Assembly (NCBI GenBank): GCA_022494885.1
Contig: JAGVSM010003619.1
Coordinates: 310,001 to 374,000 of the forward strand
Source of the DNA: Micrasema longulum
Lineage: Eukaryota; Arthropoda; Insecta; Trichoptera; Brachycentridae
DNA: 64,000 nucleotides
Reading direction: 5' to 3'
A model generated the notes under the pieces. That model worked only from the letters and a program-made list of their open reading frames with translations, searched no databases and had not been told where the DNA came from. The position numbers and the translations under genes were made by a program. Shown here piece after piece: positions 1 through 11,000 of the stretch (its first letter is position 1; each line of letters starts with the position of its first letter).

Positions 1-122
1 ATGTGTCGTAAAAATCCCTGAGAAAATTATTGAGTTTAGTAAATCTTTTATACTAAATTTTTACAAGAAAATTGTCAATTACATGGCATGAAAATAATCA
101 TGAAATACATAATTATTTATTC

Positions 123-1290
123 TGTGTTTATTTATTTATTTGACACTTTATATACATATACAATAAATATACATATAAGGGCGGGCATATTGCCTTAAGG
201 CAATTTCTTCCTACCTACCCAAACCGTTCAGTTTGAGAAAATTATAAATACATGGACATATTGAATCTTACAATTTTATACAAAAATTAAAAGCAAAGAT
301 TAACAAAAATAAATATAAAAAATAAAAAATTAACACTATACTATGAAGAGAGGAGAGGGGATGGGAAGGAAAGAAGAAGGATAAAGGAACAATTTAAATA
401 TTTAGATAGTGACATTTCAATCTTGACTTAAATGTAAATAAAGAAGGGGCGTCTCTAACATTAGTGGGTAGATTATTCCACAATCGAGCGGCTACTACTG
501 TGAAAGAGGAGGCAAAAAAATTAGAGCGATGACAGGGTATTAAAAGGGTTCTCTCGTTACTAGAACGAAGAGATAGTCCGTGTTGTGAAAGAGGTTGATG
601 AGCTCTCTCAGATAAACAGGCGAAGTGGGATTATTTAAAATATTGTGAAGAAGTGATAGAATGTGAATGTTTCTTCTATGCCTGATACTGAGCCAGTGTA
701 GTTGCGTGCGATACTCGGTTATGTGGTCAAATTTGCGAAGATTAAAGATATAACAAATACAAATATTCTGCAATCGTTCTAACTTATCAAGCAATTCAGA
801 GTTAGCATCTGAATAACATACATCCGCGTGGTCAAGGAGTGGAAGAAGTAAGCTCTTGACTAATGTTTGCTTAACATTAATTGGCAAGAAATTCTGTAAT
901 CTTTTAAGTGAGTACAAACTGCTATAAAGTTTACGACTAACTTCGTTAACCTGATCGTGCCACCCTAAATGCTTATGAATGATAATACCTAAGTTTTTGA
1001 CTGAAGTCATGAATGGAATTTCTGTACCATCTATTTTGAAAAGAGGAAGTGTGGAAAAATTCACTTTTGAATACATTTGTTTACTACCAACAAGTACAAT
1101 TTGGGTTTTGTTGGATTTATGAGAAGTCTATGTTTTTTTGTCCATGAAGAGATATGGTCGAGTGCAAGTGACATTACTCTATGTGTTTCAACAATGTCGA
1201 CGGGCTCGAAATGAATATACAATTGCAAATCATCGGCATATAAATGGTACGAACAGTGTTTAGGTAAGTGCACTAATATAATTTTCATAA
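123..1290 (-). mobile_element. 5'-truncated non-LTR retrotransposon (Jockey/CR1-like), LINE family A
   Basis: The minus strand carries two overlapping frames, 1288-1061 and 1076-540, separated by a frameshift. The first has the reverse-transcriptase palm motif LYADDLQLY (about 1240-1214). The second reads through the thumb-like 'VKNLGIIIHKHLGWHDQV' region and the 'LERLQN' C-terminal block. The 3' end is marked by a TAAA-rich tail at about 123-140 and a 3' UTR containing a GGGCGGGCATATTGCCTTAAGG segment that recurs at 11983-12060. Two frames mean it is dead. It lies in an intron of the plus gene, or at its upstream edge. Clade is not certain. Confidence 0.82.
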
Positions 1291-1373
1291 TAACACAAAA
1301 AGATGTTTGAAATTTGTAGATTCAAATAACTTACCTAATATTAAATCATTGATTCATTTATTTTCCTACACAG

Positions 1374-1460
1374 TTTATAAAGCAGATAATGTTGAGGACT
1401 GTAGAAGTGCTAGGAAAAAAAAAGAATCCATGTATGAATGCCAAGGAAGTAACTGTTCAG
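1374..1460 (+). CDS. Beta paralogue (plus gene) exon with extra cysteines
   Basis: Acceptor TTTTCCTACACAG, donor CAG|GTATTT. Reads YKADNVEDCRS then KKKESMYECQGSNCS plus one base. It starts immediately before Y in phase 1, exactly the intron position of exon 4 in the minus gene (Q139|Y140). The first cysteine fits core cysteine 1. The following K-rich insert with two more cysteines is not found in the minus gene. Confidence 0.78.
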
Positions 1461-3515
1461 GTATTTAACTATTTTCTTATTTGTAGCAGCCGGATTACCA
1501 CTTTAGTCGGAATATATAATTGGTTAGCCAAATTACAAAACAGTTCGCATTGTAAAAGGGCCAGACATCAAAAAAAAAAATCTGTTCCGTAGGTATTACA
1601 CGCACCGTTGGGTCTTCGGGTATTTTCTTCTTAATAATAAGGTAATACTCATCAGCTAAATTCGTCAAGTCATATTTTTTCTCCTGTAGTATTTAGTGGA
1701 TGTTCATTTTTCACCCGAAACTATGGGCAAACTATAGCTTCTTTTACATAATAAACATTATGGCTGACAGTTTGGTCAGCCGGAATGAATGAAAAAATAT
1801 ACTGTTTAATGTGGCGTGTAGCATTCAGCTAAAATGCAATACGGGTAATAGTCGATTGGCCCTTTTACAATACAGAGCTGTTTTGTAATTTGATTAGCCA
1901 ATATGTGATCCAGCTAAAATTACAATCCGACTGTAACATCCCACATCAATTTATTTTGTTTCATTAGTGAACATTCCAATTCATAATGCTCAGATTTTTA
2001 AAATAATATAAATTTGTACATATTTATTAGATATAAATATATGCTTACAATTTGTCATGCAAAATGAGATAGTTTTTTATAGTAACTGCACCAAGCTTTG
2101 AGGTTTCTATGAGGGCATTACGTGAGAATAAAGCTTGTGAATTTGATGTGTCCTCGTTGGATGTATGTGGAAAACACCCATATGGATATACATCTGGTTC
2201 TCCATGTATTTATGTCAAATTAAATAAAAAACTGGATTGGGTACCAAAACCCTACACTAAAGATTCCAATCTACCAGCTGATATGCCCGATGATATTAAG
2301 TCTCTAATTAAAAGAGAAAACTCGAAGGTATCTTTTTGATTTTACTTTGGAAGTAAACTATTTATTTATTTACTGAAATAATATCGGTACAAACAACTTT
2401 CTATTCATGAAGATAATGGGTCCAATCGTTGTCTGCTTGAAGAAAATATGAAATGATATTGAAAATATTTCATCCCAATTGGGTCAAACTTGGTAGTTGG
2501 GAGAATAGTTTAGCAATTTTACTGATTAATATGCAATATTTTTATATATATATACTCGTATTACCTAGTATCATCCAAAAATGTAATATGTAATCATTGA
2601 AAGTTAGATATGAGAAAAGTTGAATTGTTTTATTATCAGAAGAACCATATTAGTGGTGAGGTTTGATCCCTGCTCTACTATTACAGTTTAATTTATTTTC
2701 AACAGTTATTTATAACTAGTTTTTAATAATCCCAAATAATTCAATATTAATTTAACCCTGATAATTGACACTGTAATGCGATCCAAAACATCAGAAAAGA
2801 GTGGGAACGACACATTGCAATTATGCAACCCAGAAAAACTCACTGTGCAAATCGATAGCTGTAATGACTTATTTGATTTGTACTTAAATTTTACAGAAAT
2901 TATGGATATCGTGCGAGGGCTACAATTTATGGGATAAAGATAATCTTCAGAGCATTAATTATTTTCCTAGTCAGGTTAGTTAGTATCTGTATTAACTGGT
3001 GAACTTTAAGAAACTAAATTAAATTAAACATTATTATATCTATTGATATTATATGTAAATATGATTAAAACTTACCTACCTAAAAAAAGCACTGAGATGG
3101 TACAAGTACCATCTCAGTGCTTTTTTTTAACTCGTCTAACTGTAGTAAAGTTTATTAACAATCATTCTATGTAATTTTGTTTCAGGGTATTGATGTTTTC
3201 TATTTTCCTTATACAACACAATCAAACCAACACTTGCCTTTGGTTGCTATTCAGATAGCAAGCCTAAATTGTAAGTTTAATTCAAATCAAACCTGTCTAT
3301 CTCCCGTCGACATCTCAAATAATGTTTAGAAGTAAATGCATCCTTCTTATTTTACACTGGAGGAGTACAATAGAATACATGGCAGTAAATATTTATTTTT
3401 ATTTTTAGATGAAAACATGTTATTAACACTATCATGTCGTTTATGGAATCAGGGAAATGATGTAGTGGAAACCTTGGTGCAAATATATGTACGACATGAT
3501 AATGAAAGTATTTGA
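1374..3515 (+). CDS. Divergent Na+/K+-ATPase beta subunit paralogue, last five coding exons (5' part outside window)
   Basis: Exons 1374-1460, 2083-2327, 2897-2974, 3186-3270 and 3409-3515 join in phase (1,0,0,1) and end at TGA 3513-3515. The product region has the family blocks ACEFDVSSL, SPCIYVKLNK, LDWVPKPY, KLWISCEG and a final LSCRLW, so the ectodomain core and the six standard cysteines are retained. Differences from the minus gene: about 36 residues between the first two core cysteines, with two extra cysteines (YECQGSNC); no 'HFELxID'-type ending, the protein instead closing IYVRHDNESI; YFPY replaces YYPY. Transmembrane and N-terminal exons must lie left of base 1. Intact frame and splice sites argue for a functional gene rather than a pseudogene. 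Partner specificity is unknown. Confidence 0.9.
1487..1933. mobile_element. Foldback MITE (about 450 bp) in an intron of the plus gene
   Basis: The left arm 1487-1570 and right arm 1853-1933 are imperfect inverted repeats: CAGCCGGATT near the left edge against the complement of TCCGACTG, then AAATTACAAAACAG and TTGTAAAAGGGCCA in both arms. The interior is non-coding. No clear target duplication was seen. Confidence 0.65.
2083..2327 (+). CDS. Beta paralogue (plus gene) central ectodomain exon
   Basis: The acceptor TTTTTTATAG at 2082 is preferred over the internal ATG at 2109 because the phase joins the previous exon (G+TA = V) and the frame is open back to it. Reads TAPSFEVSMRAL, then ACEFDVSSLDVCGKHPYGYT, SPCIYVKLNKKLDWVPKPY and DMPDDIKSLIKRENSK, donor AAG|GTATCT. 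It combines what are two exons (end of exon 4, and exon 5) in the minus gene. Confidence 0.93.
2897..2974 (+). CDS. Beta paralogue (plus gene) WISC exon
   Basis: The 78-base phase-0 exon has acceptor AATTTTACAG and donor CAG|GTTAGT. It encodes KLWISCEGYNLWDKDNLQSI, then NYFPSQ. The WISC block aligns with KQVWISCNGE of the minus gene, and the phase-0 upstream boundary is at the same alignment position. The downstream boundary (SQ|GI) is specific to this gene. Confidence 0.92.
3082..3127. repeat. Perfect 22-bp inverted repeat with 2-base loop
   Basis: Left arm 3082-3103 (seven A, then GCACTGAGATGGTAC), loop AA, right arm 3106-3127. It lies in the 211-bp intron between two exons of the plus beta paralogue. 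The transcript could form a strong hairpin ending in A/U runs. Confidence 0.9.
3186..3270 (+). CDS. Beta paralogue (plus gene) YFPY exon
   Basis: Acceptor TTTGTTTCAG and donor T|GTAAGT. Encodes GIDVFYFPYTTQSNQHLPLV, then AIQIASLN. It aligns with GLPAYYYPYI...LSPLVAVR of the minus gene. It ends in phase 1 at the same place as exon 6 of that gene. Confidence 0.9.
3409..3515 (+). CDS. Beta paralogue (plus gene) last coding exon
   Basis: The acceptor TTTATTTTTAG opens an exon completing codon Y and reading ENMLLTLSCRLWNQGNDVVE, then TLVQIYVRHDNESI and TGA (3513-3515). The LSCRLW cysteine is the expected partner of WISC. The final strand is present in outline, but the terminal acidic 'ID' ending is replaced by a polar tail with an NES sequon. 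Confidence 0.87.
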
Positions 3516-3556
3516 ATTAACATACCCGTGGTATTTGTATTTGAGAGTTTTTGTAA

Positions 3557-3651
3557 AATAAAATAAAATACTTTTTTTCTAATTGATTTGTACAAAAACC
3601 TCAATATATTATATTGTATTAACCTTGAAATCCTTTGTGTTTTGAAATAAA
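3557..3651 (+). terminator. Candidate polyadenylation signals of the plus-strand beta paralogue
   Basis: Overlapping AATAAA hexamers lie at 3557-3567, and another at 3646-3651 is followed by a T/G-rich stretch. They lie 42-136 bases after the stop codon, a plausible short 3' UTR. Which is used cannot be told from sequence. Confidence 0.5.
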
Positions 3652-6600
3652 ACATTTTGTTTATCTAAACGGTTTATTTTTATTTAAATACTTATATATT
3701 TACAAATTTAGTTTATTCACGTCAATGGTTGCATAAGGTAAAAATTGAAATATAATGATTATGTATTTAAAATAATATTCAAGTTATGACTGTAACCTGG
3801 TATATAACAATTGTAATATTCTAGAAATTTATATTAGTTGAAAAATAAAAAAAACTATTGTAATTATTTGTATGTACATAATATTATTATCTAACAAAAA
3901 TTAAGTCAAAAAATAATTATGTATCTTACACCTAATAATTTTTTAAACAATGTATTGTTTAAAACCTTCTCAATATTTAAGTGAAAATTTATACACAAGT
4001 TTTTAATCAATACCTAATTTTTTTTAAATTGATAAAATTAAACCGAACTTGCAAACTAAAAATATTATTTTCAATACCTAAAATTATTGTGTATGAGTCA
4101 TAAAGTTTCAAAACCTTGGCGAATAATTATTTTAGTATTTCAATGCACATGCACGTACATAATAATTTTTAAAATATACACATGAATAACACATATATAC
4201 AAATTTTTTTAAACTTTTAATTTTTTTTTTCTAAATTTGTCCAAAGTTGTTTTTTTAATTCTATATGTTTTTTGTATGCTAGAAATAGGACTTAAATAAA
4301 AATAAAAATACAGTAAATCACAAACAATAATACCTTATAGGCATAACACTAATAATATTTTTTATTAATCCGAGCCATTTACACAGTTTTTTACAGTAAA
4401 CAGTTTGATTCCTACAAATGATTTATAAATTAATATTTACCCAACTTTTAATAAACATTACTCAATTATGACTAATTATAATAAATGAAATGTGTACATA
4501 TGTATAATATGGATTATATAATATATGCGTGCTACATTATTTGTGCATAAGTTTTCTTAATTGGCTGAATTTTAAAACTAAAAGTGAAATTTGAGATCTA
4601 GAAATAAATTGTAGAATTGTGTGTAAAATATGGGAGGGTTAGTGCCGAAAATTAAACTACAATTACTATTCAATTGAAAGGAGATTAGCATTCAAAATTA
4701 CTACAGGAAATATAAAATATCAAATGAAGGGTGCACGGTAAAAACAGAAACACTAACAGATAATAAATTTTACAAGAAAGCAAAAAAAAAAAGAAAAAAA
4801 CCTTATTTGTTGGACACTGGGTTCATTTATTTAATAAAATTGATTTTCAATTGATGTAATTAATAAAACAAACAAAAACGTCTACTTTATATTTTTTTTT
4901 TAAATGCCTTTCTTCAACTGACAAAAATGAGATCGTTGCCCTATGTTTAATTCGTACAATTTTAAAACCCTATGTTCAATTCTTAAAATTTATAGGACAG
5001 GAAGTCACATTTTGTTCAGGAGAATAATTGACATTAATATCTCGAAAACATGCAATGAGTCCGTTTTAGCCATGTACCCTTCAAATGGCTGTTACAAACA
5101 ATATTGTAGGTAATACCATTTTGTAATAGGATTATTAAGAAGAATGTGAGGTTTTCTAATGTACATCTGGGTCCATATTCTAATAGGAAGTTAAAATTGA
5201 TCTACAAAGTAAAATTAAGTTTTCTGTATGAAAAATAGAATATGATTAGTTTTTTTTCTAAACATGTTCAATTACAGGTTACTAACGAAGATACTTTAAA
5301 TTTTCATACAAACATACACATTTTCATACATAAATATCGATGTTAGTTTATACCGTCTCGATATATAGGTACCGATGAAGATAGAATTTGTAATCGAAGC
5401 CCCGAGATTAAATAAAATAATAACAATATGGGTCAGTTGTAATTTAATTTCTATTCGAAAATTTTCTTCGATAATTTTTCCATTGGTTAATTTTACTTGA
5501 CAATTGTGTGTAGTTTTAAATATTATTTTGATACAATATAATAAAAATCAGGTTCTAAATATCTAATGGTCTTTTGGGCATGTCTTCTATAATGATAATG
5601 CAATCAAGTAAAATGTTCTATATGAATTAATTGACTATTTAAAATATTAGAAAAAAAAAACACTTTTATCCATAGTAAAAAAAACTATTTCTTAATAATA
5701 TATGATAGCTTGTTATAATATAATGAGCTGTTATTAAAATATATATTGTAACCACAATGGTGATTAATTTAATGTATTTGGGAATTTATGCATTCTTACA
5801 ACGAAGTCTTAAAACATTTTACCATCAATTAAATCATTATAAAATTAATAAAACATATCAATAGAAAAAACCATTTGAAAATCAATTTATACCGGTTAAA
5901 ATTTTTTTTTTGAAAATATCCACTTTCATAACAAAGCATTTTGTGAAACAGTATAAATTAATAATTTATTATACTTTAGTACAGTATTACCTATGAAATT
6001 TATTATGATATACCTAATTATACTATCATAATTATAAAAAATAAATTACAAAATACAACACTTAAAATAATTAAAATACTGGATATAAATTAGATACTCA
6101 AAACTAATTTTAATTAATTTTATTTTGTTTTGAATGTGATATGTACATATTAAGGTACTGTCTACAACCAGTTGAATATCTGGTTACATAATTGCTCAGC
6201 AAATGGATTTCTGTTTTATTGAAAAACATTGATTATCCATTTTATTGAAACTGATGTATGTAAAACACTTGAACGCTTTTAATTAAATAATGTTCATCAC
6301 TTTTGTTTCTATACTAAAAGTAATATGCAGTTTAAATACTAACATATTGATTTTTTAGAAGTTATGATTTTTAAAAAAATATTTGAAAAAATAATTTTCT
6401 CGCTAAACACAACATATGTAATAATTTATTTAGATTTATCACAATTGGAGTAAGGTCGTAAGGAGTAAATCCTTGAGTGCTTTATAATATTTGATACTCT
6501 ATAAACTTTTTTCCTGTACTTATCATCTACAGATTTAGCTGGCAAATTAATAAGATTTTAAAACAAATGTACAAGTCTGTCAAAAAATAACGGAGGATGC

Positions 6601-7350
6601 TGATGTTCTTATAGCTTTCCTCATACATTATTGTAAAACATCAGTACTATAATGGAACATTATGACCTTTTCATATCCAATCACAAAACAGGCCACTTAT
6701 AATTTGATGCCAGCATAAAAATCAGTTCAGTTATAATATTGATTGTTTTAAACTCTTTTTGACAGACTTAAATGTAACATGTATGTACATAATAAGCATG
6801 TTATTGCAATATTATTATAAATAACAAACACTGTTGTTTTTATGATTCTCTCATACATAGGGGACCATGGGTAGGAAAAACTATATTTTTTTAAATGGTT
6901 GTCTTAGGTTTCCCTTTCGGGAAAAAGATTAATCAGCAGAGTAAATTGCTTACGTCAGCTAAGTTTATTGCATTTGGGAAAACACTAAAACGAATTTCGT
7001 AATGTGTAAAATTTATATATTATTTAAGTAAATATAGCAAGGCGGCGGCTCATTACTATCCGTGTATGAGTAGAATTGAACCAAGTAGGGGATATAATAT
7101 TATGTATGTTATCCTGAACCAAGTGTGTCATTATCACCAAACTGTACTTTCTTCTAGTTATGACGGATATTTTTATTTATTTTAATTAATTTAACATGAA
7201 AAACTGTACATAAAGAAATTAAAACAGAATATTTCAGGTTAAACTTGCCAAAAAAGAGTCAGGCTCTTGTGTTTGGAATATGGAATATTACATATTTTTT
7301 CTGCTTCTCTTACACTTTTTCCTGTCTATTCAAATCAGTGCATTTTTCAT

Positions 7351-7388
7351 TTTATTTCCGGTACTTAGAGTTCATGTATTTTTTTATT
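7351..7388 (-). terminator. Candidate polyadenylation signals of the minus-strand beta gene
   Basis: On the minus strand the first AATAAA hexamers met downstream of the stop at 7970 are at about 7388-7383 and 7356-7351, implying a 3' UTR near 600 bases. AATAAA is common in such AT-rich DNA, so this is only the nearest candidate. Confidence 0.35.
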
Positions 7389-7969
7389 TTTTGTTATCGA
7401 GGCATTGTTGTTACATGCAAACCAATACAAATAATGCAACAATTTTTTTTTTACATAAAAGTTACTGCAGGGTAGGAATCAACTATGGTTCAATCCTTCC
7501 CAATTAAAATTGGTTCTGTACTTCTCAAACATCCAAAATAAGTTTTTTTTTTGAAGATGTTATGTGTAATATTAATCACAACCACACACTTATAGATACT
7601 ACATAGTTTATAACCTACTTTTGGATCACTTCGCATTGTGTAAAACTGATCAACAAGGTGTCGAACACTTTATAAAAACGACATAAATTTTACTCAAGCA
7701 TCAAAAGGCACGGATGACACTGTGAGCATATGCACCTGTGACTAGATCCAAGAGACAATTGAATGTACTGGACGAGCACAATTATCCGACACGTTTCAAA
7801 TCATATTTCACACGTTTCAAATGGTATTTCACTGTCGTATGGTCAATGATTCACTCCTCCCTATGGCTCATTCTTACCCATGTTCCCCTGCATAATTTGT
7901 TGATGTATCAAAAGTAAGAGTATCAGGTATTATAGGTGTACAAAGCATGTGTTAACATATTTCCCAGAA

Positions 7970-8079
7970 CTAATCTATCATAACCTCAAAATGTACAGAG
8001 CCCTGACGATCTCTGTGTCCTCCGACATACTTAAGGTTTTTGGCCCACGCTCGACATTCGATGTTTACAATTCGGTTCA
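7970..8079 (-). CDS. nrv: Beta subunit (minus gene) exon 7: C-terminus and stop
   Basis: The acceptor TTTTGTTTCAG opens a 110-base exon that completes codon M291 and encodes residues 292-326, beginning NRIVNIECRAWAKNL (C299, partner of C241) and ending GSVHFEVMID then TAG. This is the canonical C-terminal strand of the beta ectodomain. The exon lies 6 kb from exon 6, beyond a TE-filled intron, and was placed by family sequence and phase. Confidence 0.95.
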
Positions 8080-11000
8080 CTGAAACAAAATAATATTTTT
8101 ATTACTAACATTAATTTTGTCTCTGATGATAAACAAATGGGAACAGATTAATAATTTTATGTTCGGTGAGCGAGTTAATATAGCATAAAACCTATTGCCC
8201 ATTACTTCACTCATCTGAAGATGGTGTTTGATTGGATGAGTTCGATCACACACTCATCTATAGCTCATGAATTTACCAGCTATGCACTTACCTACTCACT
8301 ATTATCTTCTACTAACATTTATCTGCATCTAGATGCAGATAAATGTTAAAAACACTAGTGAATGAAATGTATTTCAGCAATATATTTACAGATTCCCATC
8401 TTTGCTTCTCTGTATAAGGAGAGCACAGCATGTGTTAGGGTAAATGAATCATACACACCGTGGTTTGACATTCTTAAAGGAGTCAACAAACAGGGGCGTG
8501 TGATGTCGCTATGGCTATTCAACGTATAAAATATAGATAACTGTATGAAAGAACTGGAAGGTTTAAAGAATAGGAGCAAAAATGGATGATTTAACTGTCA
8601 ATTGTTTTTTATATGCTGATGACGCATGCTTCTTGATAGCAACAAGGAGGACCTGCAATTCTTGGTAAAAAAATCTTCAATGTATGCAAGGGAAGAAATT
8701 TGCTGATAAATGCCGAGAAATCGAATGTGATGGTTTTTAAAACAAATGAAAATATGACTAAATGTGAGATCACTGTGAATGGGGTTATATTGAAAGAGGT
8801 AGAGGAATTTGTGTTTGTGTATATGGGAAGTATGTTTCCTAGGGATGGAATGACTGAGAAACATATTGAAAGGAGGGTGACTGCCGGGAACAGAATGAAC
8901 GGTGCACTTAAATCAACCTTGAAAAATAAATGTTTGAAGCAGGAAGCAAAATTAGCAGTTCACAATGGAGTCCTGGTGCCTACCCTGATGTATGAAGTAT
9001 GGATTTGGAAAAATAAGGATGAAAGTAGGCTGAATGCTGTTGAAATGCAACCTCTCAGGCCAATGTGTGGTAAAACTATGTACAATAGGTGCAGCGGTTA
9101 TAGCAATAGTTTAAGCGGGTTTTATATTTTAATCAAACTCATGTATAGTCCATTAAAATATTTTTAAAAGTAGTGACACGAAAACGTACCCATAATTACT
9201 ATGTTTGTTTATTTATACCAGGGCTGCATTCAACGATCATGCATATGCCAAAAATTGGATGGTACTCATTTTTCGTATTTATAAAAGTTTGTATTTTAAC
9301 GTTAACAATCAATGTTCGCTTTTGGTGGAACCCAATCAGATTCTTTTCTCAACTTTCTTATAATTTCGACTCATTTATTTGTTTCACTGGATTTTGGGGA
9401 ATGAAAAAATTTAGAATATCAACTGATATTTATTATATTTTAAAAACGTATTCCTATCAGTGCATCTCTGTAATTAGCTTCGCAATTGTGCCGCTAGGCG
9501 TAGTTTGGCGTTTACAAAACATAATCTTTATATTACACAATCCTTTTTACATTGCTTATCCGAAAGGGTTTCACACACTTTCATGACACTGGCAGGCATT
9601 TCGGTTTCGATTCTAAACGACACGCCCGGCTGAACGGCTAAATACGCGTTGAGCATGACTAAGCGTTTGGGCACGAGTTAAGTGTCGTCATTTTTGAAGG
9701 CTCAGGGCATATCTATGTGTATGAATATGTCAATGTCCAACGCCATTGGTTTGAATTGCTGAAATTAATGGTAAAAGTAATAATAATAAATAATGCCAGC
9801 CTCGTGGTGCAGTGGTCAGCGCGTTTGCCTACCATGCAAGAGATTTCGGGTTCGATTCCCGACATGGTTGACATGAAATATTTATTTACAAAGGTGTTTT
9901 TACACTAGAATATTTCATAGTCCCTGGACTGGTACCTGAAGCGTAAGACTGATCATCTTACCTATATGTAACTAAAATGACCAAGATACACTGTGATTGG
10001 TGTACCAATGCAGTGCCCTATACACCATTAGGTGCGGAAAGGGAATTATTATTTATTAATTATTATTAAGCATCATTATAGTAAAACAATAAACTTCTCT
10101 CTTTTCATCTAACTGTAATAAATTTTTTACCACGCAAAAATATAAAAACATTTTATTTTTGTACAACCAAATAGCGTCATGCCAATCGTGTCACCAAATA
10201 GAATATTAATAAATTAACACAAAAATTCAAATTTTCTGTAAACTTCTGCCGGTAAAAAAGTTTTTTTTTTTTTCAACTTTCTTTTTTGTAAGGTGTCTGA
10301 AGTTCAAAAGGTACGTACAGTAAAAATATTTTTCCTTAAATATGGGGTAAGTTTTTGCGTACTGTCTACGTCTGTATGTACCTAGTACCCATGCATTTTC
10401 ATTAATAAACGCTTACGGATTATTACACCAACAATTTTTCTATTTATAAAGGTTGGCCGGAGAAGTGACGTCCAAAGGTAAAATTTAGGTGCCTCATATT
10501 GAGGCGTATCACCCCCATGTATGTTCTGCGATTTTGCGTAGTTTTCGAGTTATGATTTTTTCAGTGGGTTTTTTAAAATTTTCGACCTTATCGGTTTTCA
10601 TGAATTTTTTTGAAATTTTTGAAAGGTTTTTTTTGAAACAATTTTTTAAAAATTGTACTTTCACGCATAAAATAATCAGCTTCGTAACATTAACACTTTG
10701 AGTACCGGCCGAATACACATAGAATTTACCCTGTGCCCGGCCCATTTTTTTGAAATTTCATGCTTTGTGAAGGGTTTCTAAAACGTGCCATAATTATGAA
10801 AATACTAGGTTAAATCAATTCTTACTTCTCACATTTATTTGAAACAAATTAAAAAGTCATTTTTGTATGATAGTTTTGCCAACATTGGCCTTTATAGAGA
10901 GCCAATGTTCGCACATATATCTACAGTGCCTCACTCCTTTTTTTGTGCTTTGTATCCCGGAGCCGTGTAAACACGTGATTATAATAACCATGCGTTGAGT

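Larger units (their letters stand above)
3516..7969. other. Intergenic region between convergent beta genes (3' UTRs plus AT-rich DNA)
   Basis: Very AT-rich sequence with poly-A/T runs and no exon-like frame. It holds the polyA candidates of both genes. A pair of overlapping hydrophobic frames near 7245-7507 encodes only F/Y-rich AT-driven peptide. No recognisable element was found. Confidence 0.6.

Noticed and set aside
9173..9586. 137-codon plus-strand frame with hydrophobic F/Y/I-rich sequence
   Set aside because: It lies within repeat family X, the second copy (23640-24215) does not keep the frame, and the composition is AT-driven.
9799..9870. tRNA gene
   Set aside because: A- and B-boxes are present, but the cloverleaf arms do not pair and the sequence continues into a repeated SINE body. 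The same holds for the heads at 20040, 27780, 37270 and 62310.
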